Assembly: GCA_019454045.1 (NCBI GenBank)
Contig: SKCR01038156.1
Coordinates: 221,599-285,598, forward strand
Length of the DNA: 64,000 bases
Direction: 5' to 3'
Source: Zanthoxylum bungeanum
Taxonomy: Eukaryota > Streptophyta > Magnoliopsida > Sapindales > Rutaceae
The position numbers were made by a program, and so were the translations under genes. Below, one piece after another: positions 11,100 to 21,269 of this stretch. The notes under the pieces are model-generated. The model made no database searches. It saw only the letters and a program-made list of their open reading frames with translations, and was not told the DNA's origin. Each line of letters opens with the position of its first letter. Positions within the stretch are counted from its first letter, which is position 1.

Positions 11100-12888
11100 C
11101 ATTCTATTATTGTCTGGCGACTTTGATTCGGGATCGTCCATGTTAATACATGAGAATAGAGGCACCTTATATGATATGATCATATAGAACTGGACCTAGA
11201 TAGAAATGAATTTCTTATAATATCTGTTAAATAAAGAAATTCATTCCAATCTACTAGATGGTCATATATGGATTGCTCTGAATCCTAAATGTACTACGAA
11301 CTCCTACATGGCAGGTTATGTCCTTTGATTTACAAAGGTGGGGTTGGAATAAAAATACCAACCAATATCTACGTACTTTGAGGATGTAGTTTGGTGTGTA
11401 GCCGGGGACGTTTTACATAGATATGGAGTTCACTAATTCTTGCGAGAAAAAAATGTGTATCTTCCTTAAGGGTTGATTCGGTACTTAAACGATTAGAGTG
11501 CTCAAGTCTTTCTATTACGAATAGAAAGATTAATATTCATAATAGTTATGAATAAATCGTTCATTAGAATATCAATGTTACTTAAGGTAAAAATAATTAA
11601 AGGGGTTTGGCAGACATATTGACCTGACTCTAATTATGAGATACTCGTGAAAGGTCAATCCGTATGTAATGACTATATCGATGGACACCGACGTAGTTCG
11701 ACTTATATAATATATTTATGGCAATGAGAGTGCATCTTTGATTTTTTAGTGGAATAACCTAAAGTTAATAATTCAGAATATTTAATTAAATAGTTTAATT
11801 AATATTCTGAGACTATTGGAGCTCAGAACTATGAGTCCATTTGGTCCTCTTGCTAGCTCGATATACTGTAGCAAATTAAATATAATTGAATGGTTCAATT
11901 ATATAGTCACATATATTATTATTAATGTGATTATTAAATATATTCGTCACACATGAGACTTTATTTTAAATTTAATATAAAGTTTTTATTTAAATAAATG
12001 ATTATGAGATAATCATTTATTATTTTTTTAAAAAGGTTATAAATATTAAATTATTTAATATATCACTTTTGGAAATAAATGATTTTAAAATTCTTTATTA
12101 TAAAAATGATAGTTATATTTTTTTAATTAGTAACACTTTTAATATCATTATGATGATATTTATCATGAAAATTTTGATGTTACAAAATTATAGGGTTGGC
12201 CGAATTTTTGAGAAAAAAAGGAAGTGTTTTGTTTAATTTTGACAATTTAAACCCTAAGTATAAAAAAGAAATATGATTTTCTTTTGACAACTCTCACTTT
12301 GAAAAAAACCTAGCCTCCCTCATTCTTGTTTTTCTCTCAAATGTTGTGAGAAAAAGAAAAAGAAAAGAAATACAAAACTTTGTGTGACAACTTGAAAATC
12401 TCTAAAGTGTTTATGAATTTATTTGTTCTTGTGAGTCAAGCCCACTCTTTCATTTTTGGTGGCGAGTCATAGCGCGGAATACCTTTTGGAACTTGACGTG
12501 AAATGCTTATACTTTTCTTTTTGTAGCACTCGGCAGAGAGCAGAAAAATCTGCTCACTGCCGCCGCTTTCATATCTTATTTGTGCTACGATTTGGTTGTG
12601 TTTCTGCCTAGAAAATTGGGAACACAAATGGCTATATTGTAGACAATTTATGGATGTTTTGAAGTGATTATTTTTGTCCAAAATTGTGACATAAAATCAT
12701 CAAACAGCCAGCAAAAAAAGTAAGCTACGCGCGCGTAAAGGATAGTTACGGTGTGCAAAATAGTCTAGTTTTTGGGCTGGTGTTCGAGGCTGGAAAAATC
12801 ATAAAAAACATAATGTAAACAAGTCCAATAGACTTAGACAATTTCGGAAAATAAAGGGGTAAATGCAGAAAATTTTTCAAGGCCGATA
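11100..12888 (+). mobile_element. 3' LTR of Copia-C, first part
   Basis: From about 11550 this aligns with the 5' LTR at 4455 onward. The start is uncertain because the partner copy is missing and the pol deletion may have removed the boundary; I place it near 11100. It includes the TATA box at 12259-12266 and triloop hairpins at 11782-11802 and 11880-11904. It is broken at 12888 by the solo Copia-A LTR and resumes at 17483. Confidence 0.7.
11880..11904. repeat. Triloop hairpin in the Copia-C 3' LTR
   Basis: Arms ATATAATTGAA and TTCAATTATAT (11 bp, perfect) flank TGG. The other LTR has GGA and TCC at the tips of the same arms, so the two copies differ by a paired change that keeps the stem. 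Confidence 0.9.
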
Positions 12889-13129
12889 TGTTGGACAATT
12901 ATGGCCCATAACATCACTATTTGTACAGACACATGGTGTTGTTGTATAAATTAACTATGTGACAAAGGAAATTGATCTTTTATCATTTGTAATTGGATTT
13001 CCAAGATATATAAATGATAAACGTTCATATGATTAGTTCCGGATTAATAAGATATGAGACAATATTAATCCACTAAGGTTTAATCATAAAAATATCCCTA
13101 GTCGTAGTATTATCGAGACTGGACATCGA

Positions 13130-15753
13130 TGTTGGGGTTGGTGCTCAGAGCGCCAATCCGGGCCGTATTTATGTCTGATTCATGAATACAAACATCCTCT
13201 TATTCCATAATATTACTTATTTATGGTTGCACCTCTTGTTCTTATATACATATTCGATCTGATTACGATTAGATTGAAACTAAATATGGTTTAGTGATAT
13301 GTATATATTAGACAAAGGCCCGATAATATATAATGCAGTACACAGTTACAAAGTTAGTTTGTAATTGACATTGGGAAGTGTCACTGCTATATGTATATTA
13401 TCAAACATAGTTCCTGGTCAAGATTTGCTAACACGGGTCGGTTAGTCAAATCCGTTGAGACCAATACATGTCGTATATCGAGACTTGGTCCGATGGTTTA
13501 TCCCAATGAACCATGAGTCTAGGGAGACTCGTATAGACGTGTAGGTGTTTATAGTGGATAAACACTGAACGGCTCACCGAAGATTCTTAATGGATGGTAC
13601 GCCAACGTCAATAAGAATCTTCTCGGGTTGAGTAGCATAGTGGTCCTTCGACTTGAGACACCACTGTGGATGTATGAGACATCCTCCACACTTAGATGGC
13701 AGTCACGTCACCGATCTATTTAGATCAGACCTCCGCCTGTTCGTTGGGTGTGGATCGATCCTCAGGATATCCTGTGTGTGTCAAGATAGGATCCGTCAGT
13801 TCTGTGTACAGAGCATAGGTAGTCCATATATATTTAGCAGTCTGTTAAATCTGTGGCCACAGTATACATCGGAAGTAAGTTCCGAGTATTATTTAGAGAT
13901 TGCTAATAGATACGTCGACGAGATAATACCTATAGAGATTTGACGTTTACATCTATATCTCTGGGATTATCTGGATACCTGTGACGGAGGGATTATACGT
14001 ATGCAATGACCTCGACCTGTATGATTCAGCTAGTTTATCCGTGATCGTCATAATCTACGGGTGGATAGATTATGGACATGAAATTGGATTTCGTGACGGA
14101 TATACCTGAATCTAGAGAGTCTCAATAATGAAACATACTCGTAGAGCACTAGAGCAACATTTATGAATAATGATGATTATTTATAAATCGTTTAATCGTT
14201 AAACGAAAAATACATGCGAACGGGCCGAACCGTCATTTCCTAATTAATGTGTATTTGTATTTAATATATGATATTATTAAATACACATTAATAAATAGTC
14301 AAATAAAGGTATTTGACATATATCATCAATATATGTATTTGAGATATTTAAAGTAAATATAATACATATATTTGATATATTTGTATTTAATTAATTATTT
14401 AATTATTTAATTGTTAAATGATTAATATAATTAAAATATAAATATATCACCAAATGATAAAGTTAGGAAGTGATTATAAGTTGCAATTGTTGACTTTACA
14501 TTACAGGAAAAGGTTGTCAAATTGATTTTGACTTCTTAAGATATTTGTTTAAATTGTTTGAAAAATGAAAATATCTTTTTCCTTTATTTTTTTGCAAAAT
14601 TTCGGCCATGACCCTAATTGAATATAATGGTTATATTTTTCATGTTGCCATTGTTGACTAAGTTGAAATTGTCATTAAAATGTAATGATCATTTTATCAA
14701 CTTGGCAAATGAAATTGAAATGAAATGAAACTAGTATAACTTGCATTTCCTTAGGCCAAATTCGGCCAAGGCCTTCATTTGGGCAAGTATATATTGTTTC
14801 ATTTAATTTTAGGGTTTAAGGAACCAATTCACTTTATCAAAACTCCATTAAAACAAGACAAAGAAGGTAGAGAGAAAAGAAAAGAAAAACAAGGAAAAGC
14901 TTGGAATTTAGTAAGTATTTCCAACCTTCCATTAGAGAGTAATTTGTTCCTCTTGTTGTGGGAAACATCTTGTGATGTTCTTGAGTTTTTCTATTCTTTA
15001 TTCTTTGTACTTTTGATGGATAAAAGTTTGATGAAGGTGATTTGCATGTATGATGTTGGAAGTTTATTACTAGTGTAGTAATAAGCATTCTTTTAAGGTT
15101 TTGGAAACCATGTTGCTAATCTAGAGTTGTTGACCCACTCTTAGATGACCTAGATTTGATCTTGAGTTGTTTCATTGTGTTGAGACTTTGATTGGATGGA
15201 AGAAACATGATTAAGTAATTGATTTAACCAATTTGGTCTAATTTGTCCAATTTGAAGAAATTGAAAAATTAGGGTTCATGACCAATTCCAAATTTGGGGG
15301 TTTTCATATATGTTGTGTATTTGGATGTGTATATGATGCATATAAAGTTTCATGTTGATTGGATTACATCTTGATGTGTTTTGAAGCATGAAATGACAAA
15401 GTGCACAATTTGGCACCCTAATGGTGCATTCGGCCATGATGAACAAAATTGGGGATTTTGGTGCTTTTGGTGTTTTGATGTTTTGAACATGCTAAGTTCA
15501 TCTTAGAAATGATTTAGAATCATTCAAAATTGATTAGATCAATTTCGGACTAAAATAGACAAAATACCAAAGTAAGGGTAATTTGGTAAATTCACTTAAA
15601 TATGATTTATTGAATTTTATTTCATAATTTGATTATTGGATAATTAAATAAATATGTTTATTTAATTAATCCGAGAAAAAGTTTTGAAATCGGAAGATAC
15701 GATCTTCCGCCGCTTCCGCTGCGTTACCGGATTCTGCCCCTAAAACCCCTACA
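13130..15753 (+). mobile_element. Solo LTR of Copia-B inside the solo A LTR
   Basis: It starts TGTTGGGGTTGGTGCTCAG and ends CCCCTACA (2624 bp). It matches the Copia-B LTR at 54411-56796 along its length. The flanks are ATCGA (13125-13129) and ATTGA (15754-15758), one C-to-T change from perfect. The open frames around 13650, 14780 and 15080 lie wholly in this LTR. Confidence 0.9.
14188..14292. repeat. Hairpins in the solo B LTR
   Basis: TCGTTTAA / TCG / TTAAACGA (14188-14206) is a perfect 8-bp hairpin with a 3-nt loop. A longer one has 14-bp arms (ATTAATGTGTATTT at 14243-14256 and its complement at 14279-14292) around a 22-nt spacer. Both are kept in the other B LTR near 55410 and 55465, with the first loop changed to CGG. 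Confidence 0.85.
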
Positions 15754-16560
15754 ATTGATAATGTAGAATAGACTAGTATTGCACTTGTGCGCGTTGTGGG
15801 AGCATAACGGCATAGTTCTCATATATTTAAGTATTGGATACTTATGCAAGTGTGATAGGAGGTTGTGTTTACCGATGGTACGGAAACAGCTTCGCTCTGG
15901 ATAGACCCCTCGAAATTTCATTGGTAGTATGACTATGTGTCTATGAAAGTCCGAATCAGGGTAGGTGTATTTGGTCTTAACCTGAGACTTGCATCGCTAA
16001 TACTTGCGACAATCAATATACTTTGGTTTTGGTCATCCAGGGCTTTAACAGGTTCTGTGTACGCCTCTTCTGGGTATATTGAGAATCGTAGTGTATTGGG
16101 TGTGATGTCAAGATGGACGTATCACTTCAGTCATATGAAGATGATGATCACGCAGGATACGAAACTAGTACTCTTTAGTACTACAGTCATCGGGATAATA
16201 TGACTAGGTCATGTTTATCCGATTATAGAGACTAGTTACCAGAGATCTGATATATGCTTCGTACGGGGCAGGCACAATTCCAGCCTCAGGCCTTGCATGT
16301 GACATCCGATACTGGATCGCAATACGCAATACTACGTATACTACGCCTGAAACATATTACATATTCCTTAAAAGAATATTTCTGGAGAATTGGGTAGACA
16401 CGGTGCTTTGCTAGAAGCCAACCATGTCTTGTAAATCGGTAAGAACGTGGTACTAGGTACGCACGTATTCGGATACTCCGATGACCGGATTTACTGCCAA
16501 CATATCCAGGGATCTCATGGGTCACTTCCCGAAGATTCACCAATGACGTATGACTCGAAC

Positions 16561-16874
16561 ATAATTAATCTGAGATTAATTATAAGAGAGAGAAAATTAA
16601 TCTAGGATTAATTGCGGAGAGATTTTATCTGGGATAAAATACTATTTGAAGAGAGAGAACGATTAATTTGGAATTAATCGATAAAATAATATATTCAATA
16701 TATTAAACGAAATTAGATTTCGACGTGGAATTAAAATTGGATTTTAATTCGGGCAAACGAATTAATTTAGAATTAATTCGCGAGCGACGTGAATAGTAAT
16801 TTTACTAGGCATAATTATTTAATTAAATTTGATTTAATTAAGTCGCAACGAAAAATTTGTTAATTCGGAATTAG
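16561..16874. repeat. Array of ten triloop hairpins in the Copia-A LTR
   Basis: Inverted repeats follow one another, nine of them perfect and each with a 3-nt loop. Arm length and loop: 10 bp TGA (16561), 8 bp TAG (16595), 8 bp TGG (16622), 9 bp TGG (16660), 7 bp TCA (16688), 6 bp TAG (16708), 10 bp TGG (16728), 10 bp TAG (16758), 10 bp TTG (16819), and an imperfect one with CGG (16860). Example: arms GAATTAAAAT and ATTTTAATTC around TGG. The array is present, with loop changes such as TAG to TGG and TCA to TCG, in the A LTRs at 33240-33560, 40370-40700, 42030-42330 and 50430-50735. Confidence 0.95.
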
Positions 16875-17482
16875 CGAACCCGAGCCCGGGATGTGTTGCG
16901 GGCCCACTCGGATTTTGAATCAAGTGGGGCCCATAACTCACATCACAAGTCACATCACTAGTCAACTTTATCTAACTTTTTAGTTGATGTAAGTTGTTGG
17001 AGATTGCTTGTTTCTTACACAAGCTTGACTTGTGAATGACATATACCAAATATGATTTGGTAAATGATATAAATTGATTTTTGAAATCAAAACAAATTAT
17101 CTCTCACCATTTTCTTCTCCTTGGCCGAATGGCCTTCCAAAATTTCCTCTTCTTCTTGGCTTGGCCGAGACATACACAAGAGAAGGGGAAATTTTTGTTG
17201 CAAAAATTTTCAAGTGCTAGCACACTAAAGATTCATACAAATGTGATAGGGAAACCTTTCCATGAGTTTGGAATTCAGGAATCAAGCTTGGAGCTTAACA
17301 TACACATCAAAGAGGAGCTTGGAGCACAACACAAGGGCTTGGCCGAAACTTCAAGGAGCAGAATTTTTGTGTTCAACGTATCCAAAATCCGATCAAAGTG
17401 AGTATTTTTCGCATTCTTACTTTGTTGTATTCACATGATTTCTTGCTTAATTTGATCTTGGTTTGACCTAGAAAACCCAACA

Positions 17483-17532
17483 CGATCCTGGTACATAACA
17501 CTTTTTCGCTGTAAGAGAAATCATTTCCTACA
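17483..17532 (+). mobile_element. 3' LTR of Copia-C, last 50 bp
   Basis: After the solo A LTR, the text 'cgatcctggtacataacac' continues to 'cattt' and CCTACA, matching 5713-5763 of the 5' LTR. This fixes the right end of Copia-C at 17532. Confidence 0.85.
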
Positions 17533-17802
17533 AACATGAAAGCAAAACCCTCGCTATTTACATGACCAATGTGAGTTTCAAGGCTATAGCTTGAAGTTTG
17601 TCTGAGAAAAGAAGAAATTTTCAAAGCACTGAAGTTATTTGATGAAATGTCAGAGAAAACGAGGACGGAGACGAGTTCAAACAATAAGATATGCAAATTT
17701 AGTTGTGAAAACGTTTATGGTTATGGGACATGAATTGTTAGGGGATCGTGGGCTGAAGCTGGCAAGTAAAGTGAAATTGAGAACAATTGTTAGTTTAAGA
17801 GG
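17533..17802. other. Unassigned 270-bp stretch between two elements
   Basis: This lies between the right end of Copia-C and the left end of Copia-F and matches nothing else in the window that I can see. A short open frame starting at 17639 is rich in Arg and Lys near its start; nothing in it is recognisable. It is either older host sequence or a fragment of another element. Confidence 0.5.
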
Positions 17803-18274
17803 TGTTGTCTACCATATTACAATACAATAATAATTTGGAGGCTTAGCCTACCATAAATATTAACAATAAAATAAAACAATGAGACACAGATTTAACGTGA
17901 TAAAACCCTCAATGTGAGGGAAACATCCACGGGTAAAAGTTGAAAGATTTAACTATAGTGGAAAGAATTTTACAACCACTATCTAAACACAATTAATGAA
18001 AAATCTCACTCTTTTATAATATGAGAATTACAACTCTCTCACATACTCTTACGAAGAAACAATATTTTTCTCTCTTAGAATACAAAGGATTTGGTTGAGA
18101 ATGGATTGAAGAAAATGATGAAATGAAGCCTCTATTTATAGGAATGAGATTCACTGTACAAATAGTGAATTCTAATGTTTTATTATTTTATTTTTATGCA
18201 TGTGGGACCCACCCAGATATTTAATATATTTTTTATATATTCAATTATTGCATATTTTGGTGCAATAATTAACA
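17803..18274 (-). mobile_element. 3' LTR of Copia-F
   Basis: On the minus strand it starts TGTTAATTATTGCACC at 18274 and ends GTAGACAACA at 17803 (472 bp), next to a polypurine tract on its inner side. A TATA box reads on the minus strand at 18133-18140. The left flank is AGAGG; the other flank is outside the window. Its short length suits Tnt1-like (Tork) Copia elements. Confidence 0.85.
18133..18140 (-). promoter_or_regulatory. TATA box of the Copia-F LTR
   Basis: Minus strand CCTATAAATAGAGGC, a well-formed plant TATA context in the middle of the LTR and in the same orientation as the F polyprotein. Confidence 0.65.
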
Positions 18275-18288
18275 ATTCTCCCACTTGG
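18275..18288 (-). promoter_or_regulatory. Polypurine tract of Copia-F
   Basis: On the minus strand CCAAGTGGGAGAAT lies directly before the LTR start TGTTAATT, the expected site for plus-strand priming. Confidence 0.9.
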
Positions 18289-18299
18289 AAACTTGATTG

Positions 18300-20251
18300 A
18301 GAACCAATCAGTTTCCACACCATATGTTCTACTTTGTCGTCTTTAAACTGCTTACGTTTCTGCTAAGCCATAAGAGGATCTACATCATACAAACTTGTCT
18401 GTATTGATAGGCTTGGTTATTGCGTCTCAAAGTTCTCATTGGTGTGTACCTTCAATAATTTCACATTGTCTTCTTCCACTACTTCACAAACAAAGTGGTA
18501 TTGTACGCCTATATACTTTGTTCTTGAATGAAAGGCTGGATACTTTACAATAAACAAAGCACTCCGAATGTCACAAAATAATGAAATCTTCTCTTGTTTG
18601 TGACCGAGCTCCTCCAATAACCTTTGAAACCAAATAGCTTCCTTGCAAGCTTGTGTAGCTACCATGTATTCAGCTTCTGTTGTAAACAAAGCCACAACAC
18701 TCTGTAACTTGTATACCCAGCTCACTGCTTCTTCTGTAAGTACAAACACATAACTTGTAGTGGATTTTCTTTTGTCAAGATCTCTTGTAAAAATCTGAAT
18801 CCACGTAGCCCCTGACAATTAATTCTGATCCTCCATAACATAATACAACATCTGAGTTTCCTTTGATATATCTGAGCTTCTGTATCGGTGTATTTGCATC
18901 CCTAGAATCTTATTTTCTGGTATCAGATCCTTCATGTCAAACTCCCTAAAACTGTGCCATTAATTCTTAGACTTGATCTTTGTTAGGGCTTTCTACTAAC
19001 ATGTCATCCACATACAATAATAAAATAATAAAATTATTACTTCCAAACCTTTTATAATATGTACAATGGTATGAACTGAGTCTATTGTACCCAAGGCAAA
19101 TAATGAAGGAATCAAATCTCTTATACCAATATCTTGGCGCCTTTTTGAGACCATATATAGATTTGTTCAACCTGCAAACCAAGTTCTCCTTACCTATTTC
19201 AGAAAAATCTTCTGGTTGGAGCATATAAATTTCTTCTTCAAGTTCTCCATGAAGAAATGCAGTTTTCACATCCAACTGTTGCAGATGTAGGTTAAAATTA
19301 GCACACATAGCCATAACTACTCTAACTATTGTAAGTCGAACCACCAGAGAAAATATCTCGTTGAAATCACTTCATCTTTCTGAACATATCCTTTTACCAC
19401 TAATCGTGCACGATACCTCTCCATTTGATCATTGCTATCTCGCTTGATCTTATAGACCCATTTATTACCAATGACTTTTCTTCCACATGGTAATTTTATT
19501 AGATCTCATGTATTATTTATGTGCAAATCTTCTATTTCTTCTTGCATTGCTTCCATCCACAAAGATGCATTTACGTCATTTGTAGCTTCATGGAAAGTTT
19601 ATAATTCTCCATCATCTATTAGAAGACAGTATGCAATGTTACTCTCTGTAACATACTCTGAGTGCCAATCTAGAAGTCTTCTCTCTCGAGTGGATCAGCG
19701 AATTCAGAAGTTTAAAAAATGGTTGGTTCTGGTACCTCGTGCTTTAGTGTTACTTCAGAAGAATCCAAATTTTCTTATTCTGGATTATTTTCCACCAATA
19801 TTGTTGTAGTCTCTGTACTTTCTTTTGAAGTGCTATTATTTCCTTCCTTCTGCAGTCGATCTTCTGAAAATATCACATCCCTACTGATTTGATCTTGTGG
19901 GTAGTGGGATCCCACAAGCGATACCCCTTTACTCCATCAATAAAACCTAAGAAAATACATTTTCTAGATTTTAGATCTAGCTTTTTTCTTTCTTGAGCGT
20001 TGTACATCATGTATATATGGCAACCAAAAATGTGAAGAGATTAATAATTAGCTGGCATTCGACTCCACATCTCTATCGGTAACTTCAAATCATTTGTAGT
20101 TGATAGAGATCTATTTACAACATAGCATGTTGTATGAACTGCTTCTGCCCAAAATCACTTTGGTAAACTAGTTGTTCTGAGCATAACTCTTACTCTTTCC
20201 AGCAACGTTCTATTCATCCTTTATGCCACACCATTTTATTGAAAAGTGTAC
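18300..20251 (-). pseudogene. pol: Copia-F pol remnant (integrase end, RT, RNase H)
   Basis: Reading right to left on the minus strand, the order is typical of Copia pol. The end of the integrase core (RMNRTLLERVRVMLRTT-like, in several frames) lies near 20190. The integrase C-terminal text LDLKSRKCIFLGFIDGVKGY lies near 19980, and NKWVYKIKRDSNDQMERY near 19450. Reverse transcriptase shows LDVKTAFLHGELEEEIYM near 19260, SIYGLKKAPRYWYKRF near 19140 and LLLYVDDMLVE near 19000. RNase H shows TTEAEYMVATQACKEAIW near 18680 and ends near 18417. Stops and frame changes separate the pieces. Copia-B1 cuts integrase at 20251, so gag and protease are beyond the window. The wording is closest to the Tork/Tnt1 lineage. 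Confidence 0.9.
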
Positions 20252-20573
20252 TGTTAGGGTTGGTGCTCAGAGCGCCAATTTTCTTATGTATTTCTTTGTA
20301 AATACTTATGTAACATTTTATTATGAATAAAAAAAACAGTTTCTATTATATATAACATCTCTTTTTATATGGTAAAGACATAACAGACCTTAGAATGATT
20401 AGTTATGATACTTTTGTAAAAGCGTCGTAACTGACATTGAGTTGTATCATGACGTTGTCATTTTTAGACAGTTCTTGGTCAAGGTTTACACTACTTGGTC
20501 AATAAAGTAAACCTGTTGAGACTGGTACATGTCTTATATTGGAATCTTGGATTCTAATGGTTTCATAATGAAC
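20252..20573 (+). mobile_element. Truncated 5' LTR of Copia-B1
   Basis: It starts TGTTAGGGTTGGTGCTCAG and follows the LTR at 54411 for about 320 bp to 'tcataatgaacc'. It then jumps to 'gttaatctttactttatgc', which lies about 70 bp inside the internal region of B2 (56865). Roughly 2 kb of LTR and the primer site are missing. Confidence 0.9.
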
Positions 20574-21269
20574 CGTTAATCTTTACTTTATGCATGCATG
20601 TGTTTATTTAATTTGATTAAATAAAGTAAAAGCATCTTTTGCGGAAAAAACCATATTTGAAAATAAGGTTTTTATATTTAATATGTATTTGATGCATATT
20701 ACTTGGTCCGTCTTGTCAATACCGCTTATGGATAAATAATCTACGACTATATCCGAGAACGTGCCAAAGCTGTGAGGATATGGCCGGTAGGAATTTATCT
20801 GTACCGAATAAATTTTGATATTATGTGAATTTAAGCGAAAGCGGAATCCTGAACGTGCCAAAGCTTTCAGGGTTACGCAAGTATCTTGAATTTATCATTG
20901 ACAAGTTTGACCTTGGTACGCCTCCTTGTGAACATGCCAAAATTGTCACAACGAGAAACGACCAAGACCGAAAACCCACAAGTCACTAGTGAATGATCGA
21001 CAATGAGTTATCTACCTAATGAATATACGTAGGCAAGAACGTGCCAAAGCTGTGAGCTGAAATATATTAATGGGGTCCACCTTTCACTATTATGTTATGA
21101 CTTGATTATCGCATGTTTTGTATTCTGTCCGGGGATTACAATTTTGCATGAAATAGTGGGAGATGCATTTTCTAGATTAAGAATCCATGATCTAATTAAT
21201 GCTTTTGATATAATATGAAATTATTTTATCTGTTAACTGTTGATTCGTTGTCTATTTGATAGATTTACG
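20574..21269 (+). mobile_element. Leader of Copia-B1 with repeated loop motif
   Basis: Non-coding leader, closely matched by 56865-57553. It carries the motif GAACGTGCCAAAGCTGTGAG or close variants four times, at 20757, 20851, 20930 and 21037. Three of the four lie in the loop of a predicted hairpin. Confidence 0.85.
20749..21056 (+). repeat. Hairpin series with a conserved loop in the B1 leader
   Basis: Copy 1: ATATCC (20749-20754) pairs with GGATAT (20776-20781). Copy 2: AATCCTGAA (20845-20853) pairs with TTCAGGGTT (20866-20874), one wobble. Copy 3: CTCCTTGTGA (20922-20931) pairs with TCACAACGAG (20946-20955), one mismatch. The loops share a CGTGCCAAAGCT core (CATGCCAAAATT in copy 3). Copy 4 (21037-21056) has the motif with only a weak stem. 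The same four occur in B2 at about 57035-57340. Confidence 0.8.

Larger units (their letters stand above)
12889..17482 (+). mobile_element. Solo LTR of Copia-A, split by a solo B LTR
   Basis: The LTR starts TGTTGGACAATTATGG at 12889 and ends CCCAACA at 17482, matching the Copia-A1 and A2 LTRs (about 1.97 kb without the nested piece). No internal region follows. The flanks are CGATA (12884-12888) and CGATC (17483-17487), one change from a perfect 5-bp duplication; Copia-C LTR sequence continues on both sides. It is therefore a solo LTR left by LTR-LTR recombination. Confidence 0.9.
4455..17532 (+). mobile_element. Copia-C: decayed Copia element with nested LTRs
   Basis: A plus-strand Copia element. 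Its order is 5' LTR remainder (to 5763), primer site, leader, gag split by an LTR of family D, zinc knuckle, protease, then directly the 3' LTR. Reverse transcriptase, RNase H and most of integrase are missing. The two LTR copies align from 4455 and about 11550, sharing 'gacatattgacc.gactctaattatgag'-type text and the TATA region. The left LTR start lies outside the window beyond E1. The 3' LTR ends CCTACA at 17532 after a solo Copia-A LTR has split it. Confidence 0.85.

Noticed and set aside
14779..15088. Possible small gene (open frames on both strands)
   Set aside because: It is inside the solo Copia-B LTR, near its TATA region, and the matching part of the 54411 LTR is not open.
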